Of a stretch of 15,274 nucleotides of DNA, positions 8,301 to 15,274 are shown piece by piece. The notes under the pieces were generated by a model that saw only the letters and a list, made by a program, of their open reading frames with translations, searched no databases and was not told the origin of the DNA. Origin of the DNA: Gemmatimonadota bacterium. Its GTDB lineage: Bacteria; Gemmatimonadota; Gemmatimonadetes; Longimicrobiales; Gaopeijiaceae. Where the stretch lies: assembly GCA_018678395.1 (NCBI GenBank), contig JAHHMJ010000357.1, positions 1 through 15,274 on the forward strand. The letters run 5' to 3'. How positions within the stretch are numbered: the stretch's first letter is position 1; each line of letters opens with the position of its first letter. The position numbers were made by a program, and so were the translations under genes.

Positions 8301-10094
8301 ATGCGAACATCGAGGGCTGCCCTGGCCCTGCTCGCCATCGGGGCTGCAGTGCGCATCTGGGGCTGGGCGAGTCACGATGCGCTCTTCCTGGACGAGCTCT
8401 TCCTCGCGCTCAACCTGCGGGAGCGCTCGCTGCTCGAGATGCTCACACCCCTCGCCTACGGCCAGAATGCACCCGTGGGCTGGCTGCTTCTCCAGAAGGT
8501 GGTGACGTCGGTATTCGGGGACGGCGCCCACGCGCTTCACCTGGTCTCGCTGCTCGCCTCGCTGGCGTCGCTCGCGCTGATGTGGGCGCTATCGCGTCGG
8601 CTGCTCTCGGGAGCATGGGCTCTCGTCCCCCTCGCGGCCGTGGTCTTCGGCCCGTTCCTGATCTGGCAGGGGATTCAGCTGAAGCAGTACAGCTTCGACG
8701 TGGCGGTGACCCTGGTGCTGCTCCTGATGGCACTGCGGGTCCACGAGTCTCGCGGCGAGGGGGGTCTTCTGCCGCTGGGCGTCGCGGGAGTCGTCGCGAT
8801 CTGGTTCAGCATGCCCGCGATCTTCGTGCTCGCGGGTGTGGGTACGGCACTCTTCTTTCGCCTCCTTCCCCGGCGGGAGGCGCACGGGCCGCGCCACCTC
8901 GCCGTGCTGGTCGCCTTCGGTGCGGTCTGGCTCGCCACTTTCGCCCTGAACTACGCCGTCTTCCTCTCGGCGGCCGACGAGGTGGATTGGCTGGTGGACT
9001 ACTGGGCCTCGGGTTTCCTGCCCTGGCCCCCGACCGGCGTCGGCGACCTGCGATGGTTCTACGACATCGCGGTGGGGGCGATGGAGCGACCCCTGGGATT
9101 CTGGCGCCTCGGCCTCCCCGCCCTGCTCCTCGTGCTGCTGGGTGTCGCGCTGCCGTCGATTCGACGGCCCTCGAGGCGGGCGGCGTCCGACGCGGAGGGA
9201 ACCACCACGAATCGGGGCTACCGACCCCCGGCTCTGGTCTGGGCACCGGTCCTGGTCACGCTCGGTGCCGCGGTTGCCCAGGCCTATCCGTTTCGGGAAC
9301 GCCTGATCCTCTTCCTGGTGCCCTCGCTGGCGATCCTGCTCGGCCGCGGCGTCGAGGGGCTGGCGGGCCGGCTACCCGGCGGTCGCGCCCTCGCGAGCGC
9401 CGTGGCTGCGGGTCTTCTCCTGGTCCCCGCGGGCATCGTGATGCTGTGGCTCCCGAGGGGCGGGCTACCCGTCGCCTCGGACACCCGCCTGCTGTTCGAC
9501 ACCCTCGCCACGGTCGCTCGTCCGGGCGACGTCGTGGTGGTGGACCACCGTACCTCGTACGCGGCGCGCTGGTACGGCCTGCCGCCCGGTGTCGTGGGCA
9601 TCGACGCGCCCGAAGAGTGGTCGATGGCCGAGCGCATGGCGGCCATTCGGAGTACACTGGCAGCGCTGGACGAGTCGAGGGCCTGGATCGTGATCGCCGA
9701 CGTGAGGCTCGCGCCGGCGCCGCCCCTCGGAACGGCCCTGGCCTCGGACGTGGCCTCACGCCGATTCACCTTCGACGCGACGTGGGACTGGGTCGACGAG
9801 GGCCTGGGGTGGTGGGCCCCGCTTCCCCCACTGGACGACGCCGTCCCTACCGGTTGGGTACGGGTCTCGACGATCGAAGTGAAGGGTGCGGTGGCGTTCG
9901 CGGTGGAGCGAGAGGGCCCCCGCTCCCTGGCGACGGAGGCGGGTGGCCCCGGGCTAGTCGTCGCGCTCCCGTCCTTCGAGATAGGTCGCGATCTGCCCAA
10001 CCGACTGGAAGTGCTCGATGGTGACGTCGCCCGGCGGCACATCGATCCCGAACTCCTTCTCGATGAACCAGACGAGTTGCATGACGCCGAGTGA
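8301..10094 (+). CDS. GT39/ArnT-like integral membrane glycosyltransferase
   Basis: This is a probable polyprenyl-phosphate-sugar-dependent GT-C glycosyltransferase acting on the outer face of the membrane. Its acceptor is unknown. From the ATG at 8301 (597 residues): first helix at about 6-22, then the first outer loop with the GT-C acidic pair Asp31-Glu32 (ALFLDELF), the conserved-looking QLKQYSFD at 126-133, roughly ten further hydrophobic segments to about residue 390, and FRERLILFLVP, which resembles the Arg-containing helix motif of this superfamily. A soluble C-terminal domain follows. GAGG lies four bases before this ATG. A TTG at 8220 would add 27 residues with no homologous look. 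The last 46 residues (from about 552) are read antisense to the carrier-protein gene and look unlike a natural C-terminus, as if the original stop was lost. Confidence 0.82.
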   Translation: MRTSRAALALLAIGAAVRIWGWASHDALFLDELFLALNLRERSLLEMLTPLAYGQNAPVGWLLLQKVVTSVFGDGAHALHLVSLLASLASLALMWALSRRLLSGAWALVPLAAVVFGPFLIWQGIQLKQYSFDVAVTLVLLLMALRVHESRGEGGLLPLGVAGVVAIWFSMPAIFVLAGVGTALFFRLLPRREAHGPRHLAVLVAFGAVWLATFALNYAVFLSAADEVDWLVDYWASGFLPWPPTGVGDLRWFYDIAVGAMERPLGFWRLGLPALLLVLLGVALPSIRRPSRRAASDAEGTTTNRGYRPPALVWAPVLVTLGAAVAQAYPFRERLILFLVPSLAILLGRGVEGLAGRLPGGRALASAVAAGLLLVPAGIVMLWLPRGGLPVASDTRLLFDTLATVARPGDVVVVDHRTSYAARWYGLPPGVVGIDAPEEWSMAERMAAIRSTLAALDESRAWIVIADVRLAPAPPLGTALASDVASRRFTFDATWDWVDEGLGWWAPLPPLDDAVPTGWVRVSTIEVKGAVAFAVEREGPRSLATEAGGPGLVVALPSFEIGRDLPNRLEVLDGDVARRHIDPELLLDEPDELHDAE

Positions 10095-10199
10095 ATCGAG
10101 GAGCCCGGACGCCAGCAGGTCGTCGTCGGGCCCCAGGGTGTCGGGAGCACGACCGGCGAGAAGCTCACCGGTCAGGTAGCGCGTCAGTTCGGCTTTCAT
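9954..10199 (-). CDS. Acyl/peptidyl carrier protein
   Basis: This is an 81-residue phosphopantetheine-binding carrier. The attachment motif is LLDSLG with Ser36, in the usual setting DDDLLASGLLDSLGV before a hydrophobic helix (LVWFIEKEFGI). Its start overlaps the stop of the adenylation gene by four bases (ATGA), and no ribosome binding site is visible, so it is probably translated by coupling. It very likely receives the acyl or aminoacyl group activated by that enzyme. The short length and the EFGI helix recall carriers paired with stand-alone AMP ligases, including DltC-like and exosortase-associated ones. The substrate cannot be deduced. Its 3' half lies antisense to the glycosyltransferase tail. 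Confidence 0.93.
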   Translation of the reverse strand: MKAELTRYLTGELLAGRAPDTLGPDDDLLASGLLDSLGVMQLVWFIEKEFGIDVPPGDVTIEHFQSVGQIATYLEGRERDD

Positions 10200-11794
10200 G
10201 ACGAATCAGCGGGTGCGGCGGGTGTGTCGGGTGTATCGAGGGCCATCGCCCGATCCCGAAGTGTGAGCCGGTCGATCTTGCCGGAACTGGTCCGGGGGAA
10301 CTCTTCCAGTATCGACACCCGCTCGGGGACCGCGTAGGAAGGAAGCAGCGTGGCGACGTGTGCCGACAGATCGACCCCGTCGACAGCCCCCGCCGCGCGC
10401 AACGTCACCGCGGCCTGAATACGCTGACTCCCGTCGGAGCCGGGCACCGCGAAGCTCGCGGCTGCGGCGACGGCACCGTGGGACGCCAGGGCGTGCTCGA
10501 CCTCGTCCAACTCGACCCGGTGTCCGCGCGTCTTGATCTGCCGGTCCTTGCGACCCAGAAACTCCAGGAGGCCATCGGACCGCTCGCGAACCAGGTCGCC
10601 GGTGCGGTGGAACACGTGCTCGATCCCCGGCGCCGACGCCTCACGGTGAAAGGCCCGGGCGTCCAGATCGGGACGCCCCCAGTAGCCCAGCATCATGCTC
10701 GGCGTACGAGCGAGGAGCTCACCCGGTTCGCCCGGCTCCACGGGTCGCCCGGCGTCGTCGGCCACGCGCAGCTGTACGTTGTCGTAGGCCCGCCCGATGG
10801 GAATGGGGGCATCGTCGTCGAGTTCGGGCACCATCCAGTAGGTGATGCCGTTGACTTCGGTGGGCCCGTAGACGTTGCAGAAGCGGGCCCCGGGGAACAC
10901 CCGCATCACCTCCCGCAACTGCGTCGTGGGAAACGGCTCACCCCCGAACAGAACCCACCGAACGGACGACAGGTCGCGTTGCTCCAACGCGCCGTGGACG
11001 AGGAGTTGGACGAGGACCAGCGGCACGACGTAGAGGACGGTCGGCCGCTGCTTTTCGATCAACTGCGCGAGGCTCGCCGGGAACCGCGTGTACGCTTCGG
11101 GGACGACCACGGTCGAGGCGCCGCTGACGGCCGCCGAGAAGTAGTCCATCGTCGAGAGATCGAAGTGCAGCGGCGCGTGGTTGGTGAGGCGGTCGGCCGG
11201 CCCGAACCCGTAGGTCCGAGCGGCCACCTCGGCGAACGCCAACGCGCTTCGGTGCGTGTGGATCACGCCCTTGGGCACCCCGGTCGAACCGGACGTATAG
11301 AGCACGTACGCCAGGTCGAGTTCGATCGTCCCCGGGTCGGCACCTGGAGGGGCGTCGGCGACCTCGGTCCACCGCACGATCTCGGCCCCCGGAAGGGCCG
11401 ACTCGGATCCGACGATGCCCTCGAGGCGAACGCCCCGCTCCACGAGTTCGGAGAGTTGCCCGGCAGCGGCGGTGTCGGCCACCACGTGCCGGACGCCGCA
11501 GTCCTCGAGAATCAGTTGCTGACGCGCCGTGGGTGCGAAGGGGTCGAGGGGCACGTAGGCCGCGCCCGCCTTCATGATTCCGTGCATCGCCACCGGCGAG
11601 ACCAGTCCCTTGCGAGCGTGGATCGCCACCCGGTCGCCCCGCGACACGCCCAGCGAGCGCAGGACTCCGGCCAACCGAGCACTCCGATCCGCGAGCTGCG
11701 CCCACGTGAGTTCGGCATCGCCGCAGACCGCAGCCGTCGCGTCGGGATCGCGCTCCGCGGAACGATCCACGGCGCGGTGAAGAAGATGGAGCAT
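10196..11794 (-). CDS. Stand-alone adenylation enzyme (NRPS A-domain / DltA-like AMP ligase)
   Basis: This 532-residue enzyme should activate a carboxylate as acyl-AMP and load it onto the carrier encoded immediately downstream. Core motifs in order: LTWAQLA at 29-35 (A1), KAGAAYVPLDP at 75-85 (A2), YTSGSTGVPKG at 166-176 (A3), FDLSTMDYF at 211-219 (A4), VYGPTE at 308-313 (A5), HRTGDL at 396-401 (A7), GRKDRQIKTRGHRVEL at 414-429 (A8) and TSSGKIDR at 502-509 (A10, Lys506). No carrier or condensation domain is fused. Asp212 occupies the position that binds the alpha-amino group in amino-acid-activating domains, so an amino acid substrate is plausible. A by-eye pocket read is D-L-M-Y-L-G-V-G-I-K, which I cannot match confidently. 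It lies 24 bases after the HupE-like gene. The ribosome binding site is poor. Confidence 0.92.
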   Translation of the reverse strand: MLHLLHRAVDRSAERDPDATAAVCGDAELTWAQLADRSARLAGVLRSLGVSRGDRVAIHARKGLVSPVAMHGIMKAGAAYVPLDPFAPTARQQLILEDCGVRHVVADTAAAGQLSELVERGVRLEGIVGSESALPGAEIVRWTEVADAPPGADPGTIELDLAYVLYTSGSTGVPKGVIHTHRSALAFAEVAARTYGFGPADRLTNHAPLHFDLSTMDYFSAAVSGASTVVVPEAYTRFPASLAQLIEKQRPTVLYVVPLVLVQLLVHGALEQRDLSSVRWVLFGGEPFPTTQLREVMRVFPGARFCNVYGPTEVNGITYWMVPELDDDAPIPIGRAYDNVQLRVADDAGRPVEPGEPGELLARTPSMMLGYWGRPDLDARAFHREASAPGIEHVFHRTGDLVRERSDGLLEFLGRKDRQIKTRGHRVELDEVEHALASHGAVAAAASFAVPGSDGSQRIQAAVTLRAAGAVDGVDLSAHVATLLPSYAVPERVSILEEFPRTSSGKIDRLTLRDRAMALDTPDTPAAPADSS

Positions 11795-11818
11795 CAGGAG
11801 CCCAGCCGCTAAGCCACC

Positions 11819-13120
11819 TCAGCCTCCGCCCATGAGCGCCCGGAAGGGCGCCAACAGGATCGGTCCAAGCGGCACGTTGAAGTCGAAGGCCCGCTCGAAG
11901 AACCAGAGAAGCGCGACCGCGATCAGGAACCACGAGCCCAGCTTCAGAATCCAGTCGTAGAGACGGGTCCGACGGAGCGCGAACAGGATCGGGAAGGCGG
12001 CGAGGATGATCGCGACCTGACCCAGTTCCACACCGATGTTGAACCCGAGGAGCGAGAGGACCAGGTACTCCCGCCCCATGCCGATGTCACCCAGGACCGT
12101 GGCGAAGCCGAAGCCGTGGAAGAGCCCGAAGGCGAAGGCGATCGTCCACTCCTTGATGCCGAGAGTGGGGCGCAGGTTGGCCCAGGCCGCGACGGCGATC
12201 GAGGCCGCGATGATGGATTCCACGAACCGGGACGACAGCTCGATCACGCCCAGAGCCGCCAGGCTCAGCGTGACGCTGTGGGCAATCGTGAAGAACGTCA
12301 CGATCGCCACGATGTTGAACAGTGCCTCTCGGAAGCTCTCGACCGGCACCCATCGACCCTCCTTGCGCGCCAGCACGGCGGGCAGCGTGAGGGCCATCAG
12401 GAAGAGGATGTGATCGATGCCGATCCAGATGTGCCAGACGCCGAGCCAGATGAACCCGAGGAAACCCCGGAAGACCGTCGACGAGGTGAGGTCGAGCGCC
12501 TGGCGGGGGTTGCCGGGACTCAGGATCATGGCGACCTGTCCCTCCACCCCCTCCTGGAAGAAGGTCGACGTCCGCCAGTTGTGCTCCACCACCACCAGGT
12601 TGCGATGATCGTCGTCCAGGTCGAAGCCGGTCGAGAGGAAGACGTCCATCATCTCAGGGATCTCCCACGGGCCGTCCAGCCGATAGTGCAACTGTACGAA
12701 ACGTGCGTTCTCGATGAACAGCGACCCCAACCGGTCGAACTCGAGCGGGAGCGCACCGTCCGGGCCGTACAGCCCGAAGCGGGGTTCCACGTAGCCCCGG
12801 ATCGAGTCGAGTCGGCTCCGAACCTGCGCCACGGTGACGGCGTCGGGGTCCCAACCGAAGCCCAGAGCGGCCTCGAGATCCTCCGTCGTGACCTCGACCC
12901 GTACGATCAGCGAGTCCGTGTAGATCCGCAGGAAGATGAGGCTCTGGCCGAGCTCGTGGCGGGGGGCGGCAGAGGTCGGCGTCGCGGCCGCCGCGGGCGC
13001 GGCGGTCGGCACGGACGAGCGGGCGTTCGACGTCCCCGTCAGGACAGCATCAGCGGCGATCGGAGAGGGGCCCAGGGCCGCCACGATGAAGGTGACCAGC
13101 GGTAGGATTCGGCGAAGCAT
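11819..13120 (-). CDS. HupE/UreJ-like membrane protein with an N-terminal exported domain
   Basis: From the ATG at 13120 (433 residues): a signal peptide (about 1-25), an Ala/Pro/Ser-rich linker to about 52, an extracytoplasmic beta-rich domain (about 55-215), then six or seven hydrophobic segments carrying the HupE/UreJ_2 hallmarks. These are GVWHIWIGIDH (His230, Asp236, His237), TIAHSVTL (His281), FGLFHGFGFA (His335) and NIGVELGQ (Glu365). HupE/UreJ proteins are thought to move nickel or cobalt, but this long exported-domain form is poorly characterised and its role is open. The frame continues upstream to 13507, but that would overlap the divergent NRPS gene. An ATG at 13201 is an alternative. 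Neither start has a clear ribosome binding site; 13120 is chosen for the signal peptide. It heads the operon with the adenylation and carrier genes. Confidence 0.83.
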   Translation of the reverse strand: MLRRILPLVTFIVAALGPSPIAADAVLTGTSNARSSVPTAAPAAAATPTSAAPRHELGQSLIFLRIYTDSLIVRVEVTTEDLEAALGFGWDPDAVTVAQVRSRLDSIRGYVEPRFGLYGPDGALPLEFDRLGSLFIENARFVQLHYRLDGPWEIPEMMDVFLSTGFDLDDDHRNLVVVEHNWRTSTFFQEGVEGQVAMILSPGNPRQALDLTSSTVFRGFLGFIWLGVWHIWIGIDHILFLMALTLPAVLARKEGRWVPVESFREALFNIVAIVTFFTIAHSVTLSLAALGVIELSSRFVESIIAASIAVAAWANLRPTLGIKEWTIAFAFGLFHGFGFATVLGDIGMGREYLVLSLLGFNIGVELGQVAIILAAFPILFALRRTRLYDWILKLGSWFLIAVALLWFFERAFDFNVPLGPILLAPFRALMGGG

Positions 13121-13221
13121 GAAAGACCGGGGGACGGAGGAACGCGGGACGGGTATCAGGACGGGTCTGGCCGCCCTCGCGTCGACCTGCAGGACACGCA
13201 TGACGCCGTCGAGACTTGTTG

Positions 13222-13239
13222 TCGGCAGAAATCGGCAGA
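13222..13239. promoter_or_regulatory. Pair of direct repeats in the divergent HupE-like/NRPS intergenic region
   Basis: TCGGCAGA occurs at 13222-13229 and again at 13232-13239, exactly 10 bp or one helical turn apart, in the 159-bp space between two divergent genes. Such spacing suits a regulator binding the same face of DNA, but no regulator gene is in view. A TTGTTG at 13216-13221 adjoins it without a good -10. Nothing else is recognisable in the gap. Confidence 0.3.
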
Positions 13240-13279
13240 TTCTCAACGTGGAAGACACCACCTCTACCCGCCAAGACGC

Positions 13280-14014
13280 ATGACGGACCAGGATACGGCA
13301 TCTCGCTCTTCGGAGCACCACACGCGGCTCACCGCGGCCGAGCGCCTGATCTGGACCGGTCAGCGTCTCGACCCGGGCTCGCCCCTCTACAACATGGCTC
13401 TGGCTTTCGACATCCACGGCCCAGTGGAGGCGAAGGCGCTCGCGGAGGCGGTCCGGCGGCTCGTCGACCGCGAACCGGTCTTGAGGACCGTCTACCAGGA
13501 GAAGCACGGTCGGCCCATCCGGGTGGTGCTCCCCACGCTGGATCTTCCCCTCGAAGTGTGGGATCTACCGGAGGCCGGGGTCTCGGACGCCGAGGTGCAG
13601 ACCCGGCTCGAGCAAAGGACCCGCACGGTGATGCGCCTGGACGGGCCGCTTCTCGATGCCTGCCTGGTACGCCGATCCCCCGAGCGGGCCCTTCTCTATC
13701 TCAATCAGCACCACATCGCCACCGACGCCTCCTCCACGGGCATCCTCTTCCGGCGCCTCGGCGAGGTCTACCGCGAGGTACTCGAGGGCGGAGAGCCTCC
13801 GGCCGCCTACCCTTCCTTTCTCGACCGGTCGAACGCGAGGCGGGATCACCGGCCTCGGATCGACTGGCCTCCGCAGCCGCGCACTGGCGGAACGGGGCCG
13901 AGGCGTTCGACGCCAACCTGCCCCTGTACGGTCGTCCCGGGCCCGGGTCCGGGCGGACGACCCGCGTGCGAATCCCCCTCGGACCCGAACGCTCGGAGGC
14001 CCTGCGTCGCCTGA
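13280..14014 (+). CDS. Nonribosomal peptide synthetase, N-terminal part: condensation domain interrupted by a frameshift
   Basis: The first 183 residues (to about 13828) are the N-terminal half of an NRPS condensation domain. They include LTAAERLIW (17-25, the C1 motif), a DREPVLRTVY segment (63-72), and the active-site motif HHIATDA (144-150). The catalytic second His145 and Asp149 are kept; the usual Gly after Asp is Ala. After YPSFLDR the frame stops making sense, becoming Arg/Pro-rich and ending at 14014. The condensation domain resumes one base back in the next frame from GTC at 13828 (VEREAG). One missing G in the CCGG at 13825-13828 would restore a single protein. This could be an assembly error or a real mutation; no canonical -1 slippery heptamer is seen. 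No upstream loading domain is present, and the ribosome binding site is weak. Confidence 0.82.
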   Translation: MTDQDTASRSSEHHTRLTAAERLIWTGQRLDPGSPLYNMALAFDIHGPVEAKALAEAVRRLVDREPVLRTVYQEKHGRPIRVVLPTLDLPLEVWDLPEAGVSDAEVQTRLEQRTRTVMRLDGPLLDACLVRRSPERALLYLNQHHIATDASSTGILFRRLGEVYREVLEGGEPPAAYPSFLDRSNARRDHRPRIDWPPQPRTGGTGPRRSTPTCPCTVVPGPGPGGRPACESPSDPNARRPCVA

Positions 14015-15274
14015 CGGAGGAGGCGCCGTTCCGATCCCTCACGCGCCAGCAGTCCCGTTACCTGGTATTCGCGACGGTGGTCCTGGCCTGGCTGCACCGG
14101 GTCTCGGACGAAACGGCCGTATCCCTGGGGTCACCCTGGCACCACCGTCCCTCGGCTACGCTGCGTGAGACGCTCGGGCTCTTCATCGAACTCTACCCCC
14201 TGCGCGTGCGCATCGACGACGAGGAGTCGTTCGGGAGTCTGGGGCGCAAGGTGGCCACGGCAGCCATGGAGACGCTGCGGTACGCGGTCCCGGGAGCCGC
14301 GGACTCACCGCACGCTCGTGGCTACGGAGTGGTCCTCAACTACATCACCGCCCGGATGGGAGACTTCGCCGGCCTGCCGGCCGAGTCCAACTGGATCCAT
14401 TCCGGCTTCGGCGATCCCGACCATCGGATCCGGCTGCAGGTGCACGACTTCGACGAAGCCGGTGAACCCACGCTGGACTTCGACCTCGACGTCGAGACGT
14501 TCGACGCCGAGGCCCGCCGCTGGGTCGTGGATCACTTCCTTCGGCTCTTCGATGCGCTCGCCGAAGACCCCTCCGCCCGGCTGGCCGACGTGCCCCTGGT
14601 CACGCCCGCCGAGGAGGCGGTCTTCGCGCCCCCCGGCCCGCTGCATCCGGAGCCGGCCTCGGTCCTGCCCTCGCTCCAGGCGGTCGCCGAGCGGCGCGCG
14701 GGCGAGCCGGCCGTCGTATCCGGCCCGGTCGCGCTCACCTACGAGGAGCTCTTCACACGGGCGCGGACCGTGGCGAGGGGACTTCAGGCCCGTGGAATCG
14801 GACCCGGTCGGGTCGTCGGTCTCCACCTCGGGCCGTCGACCGACCTGATCGTCGCGTGCCTCGGCGTGCTCCAGGCGGGCGCGGCCTACCTTCCTCTCGA
14901 TCCGGGCTATCCGGCCGAGAGACTCGACGGGATGGTCGAGGACGCCGGCGCCGACCTCGTGCTCGCAGGCACCGACCCTTCGTCGGCACGACCCTGGCCG
15001 GTCGCGACGATCTCCGTTGCGGCGCTGCTCGACGAAGCCGCGGGTGCGATCGACGGCGAGCCGCCCGAGGCGGCCCCCGCTGCCGACCAGCTCGCGTACG
15101 TGCTCTTCACGTCCGGCTCCACGGGGCGGCCCAAGGGCGTGGAGATCACCCACGGGGCGCTGTCGGACTACGCCCACTGGGCGGCCCGTACGTACGCCCC
15201 GGACGGGCCCGTGCGGATGCCCCTCTTCACCTCTCCGGCGTTCGCCCTCACCGTCACGTCGATCTTCACGCCTC
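13828..15274 (+). CDS. Nonribosomal peptide synthetase, continuation: rest of condensation domain plus adenylation domain, cut by the window end
   Basis: This frame has no stop from 13828 to the right edge. It continues the protein that starts at 13280 after a one-base shift, so it has no start codon of its own. Seen: AAAHWRNG at 13873-13896 and SLGSPWHHR (the C5-like motif) near 14122-14148, followed by GLFIELYPLRVRI; these are the second lobe of the condensation domain. An adenylation domain follows with LTYEEL (from 14740, A1), LQAGAAYLPLDP (from 14869, A2), FTSGSTGRPKG (from 15106, A3) and the start of A4, FALTVTSIF (from 15241). The A4 residue that is normally Asp is Ala here (15244-15246). 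The rest of the adenylation domain, any carrier and any further modules lie outside the window. Confidence 0.85.

Noticed and set aside
7004..8356. Minus-strand open frame (450 codons) opposite the DUF5666 repeats
   Set aside because: It is Ser/Pro-rich low-complexity antisense of the tandem repeats and poly-Glu linker; the plus strand has a lipobox, a ribosome binding site and repeat domains.
10358..11812. Long plus-strand open frame (484 codons) antisense to the adenylation gene
   Set aside because: It mirrors a gene with every core A-domain motif; its product is Arg/His/Gly-rich with no recognisable domain, typical of antisense frames in GC-rich DNA.
13121..13507. N-terminal extension of the HupE-like frame
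   Set aside because: It would overlap the divergent NRPS start, has no domain, and would place the signal peptide internally. The ATG at 13201 remains a lesser alternative.
13811..13828. Programmed -1 frameshifting as the explanation for the split NRPS
   Set aside because: No X-XXY-YYZ slippery heptamer is present in the right frame, and such recoding is not known for NRPS genes; an indel is simpler.
14165..14848. Plus-strand frame of 227 codons within the NRPS
   Set aside because: Ser/Arg/Pro-rich product without domains; the overlapping frame encodes continuous condensation and adenylation sequence.

Overview
The window is very GC-rich, with G or C at most third codon positions, and nearly gapless. 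Gene starts use ATG or GTG, mostly behind short purine-rich ribosome binding sites. The mix of a ferredoxin-linked 2-oxoacid oxidoreductase, a repeated DUF5666 lipoprotein, a HupE/UreJ-like membrane protein and NRPS pieces suggests an environmental, probably Gram-negative-type bacterium. Gemmatimonadota or a similar high-GC environmental phylum would fit. That assignment is inference: there is no rRNA or phylogenetic marker apart from one tRNA.

Region 1 (1-3897, + strand) is a tight operon for a pyruvate/2-oxoacid:ferredoxin oxidoreductase. A GltD-like FAD/NAD(P) oxidoreductase carries a C-terminal two-cluster ferredoxin (delta-like) domain. It is followed by the alpha subunit and, through an ATGA overlap, the TPP-binding beta subunit. 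The gamma subunit is not in view and probably lies just upstream, or is fused to the first gene, whose frame is open to the left edge.

Region 2 (3906-8126) holds unrelated single genes: a membrane-anchored SGNH/GDSL hydrolase (- strand, convergent with the oxidoreductase operon), a four-helix membrane protein of unknown function (+), tRNA-Lys(UUU) (-), and a large lipoprotein (+). The lipoprotein has a Glu-rich linker and four tandem DUF5666-type repeats of exactly 83 residues. A strong GC hairpin follows it.

Region 3 (8301-15274) looks like the edge of a natural-product or envelope-modification locus. A GT39/ArnT-like membrane glycosyltransferase (+) runs tail-to-tail into, and overlaps by 141 bp, a - strand operon. 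That operon reads HupE/UreJ-like protein, stand-alone adenylation enzyme, carrier protein. Divergent from it, a nonribosomal peptide synthetase starts at 13280 and runs off the right edge as a condensation domain followed by an adenylation domain. Its condensation domain is split by a one-base frameshift near 13828. Its adenylation domain appears to lack the usual substrate-binding Asp. A plausible but unproven reading is that the stand-alone adenylation enzyme charges the carrier, which feeds the N-terminal condensation domain in trans. No complete previously undescribed system can be demonstrated. The oddest points are the HupE/adenylation/carrier operon, the split NRPS, and the glycosyltransferase-carrier overlap.
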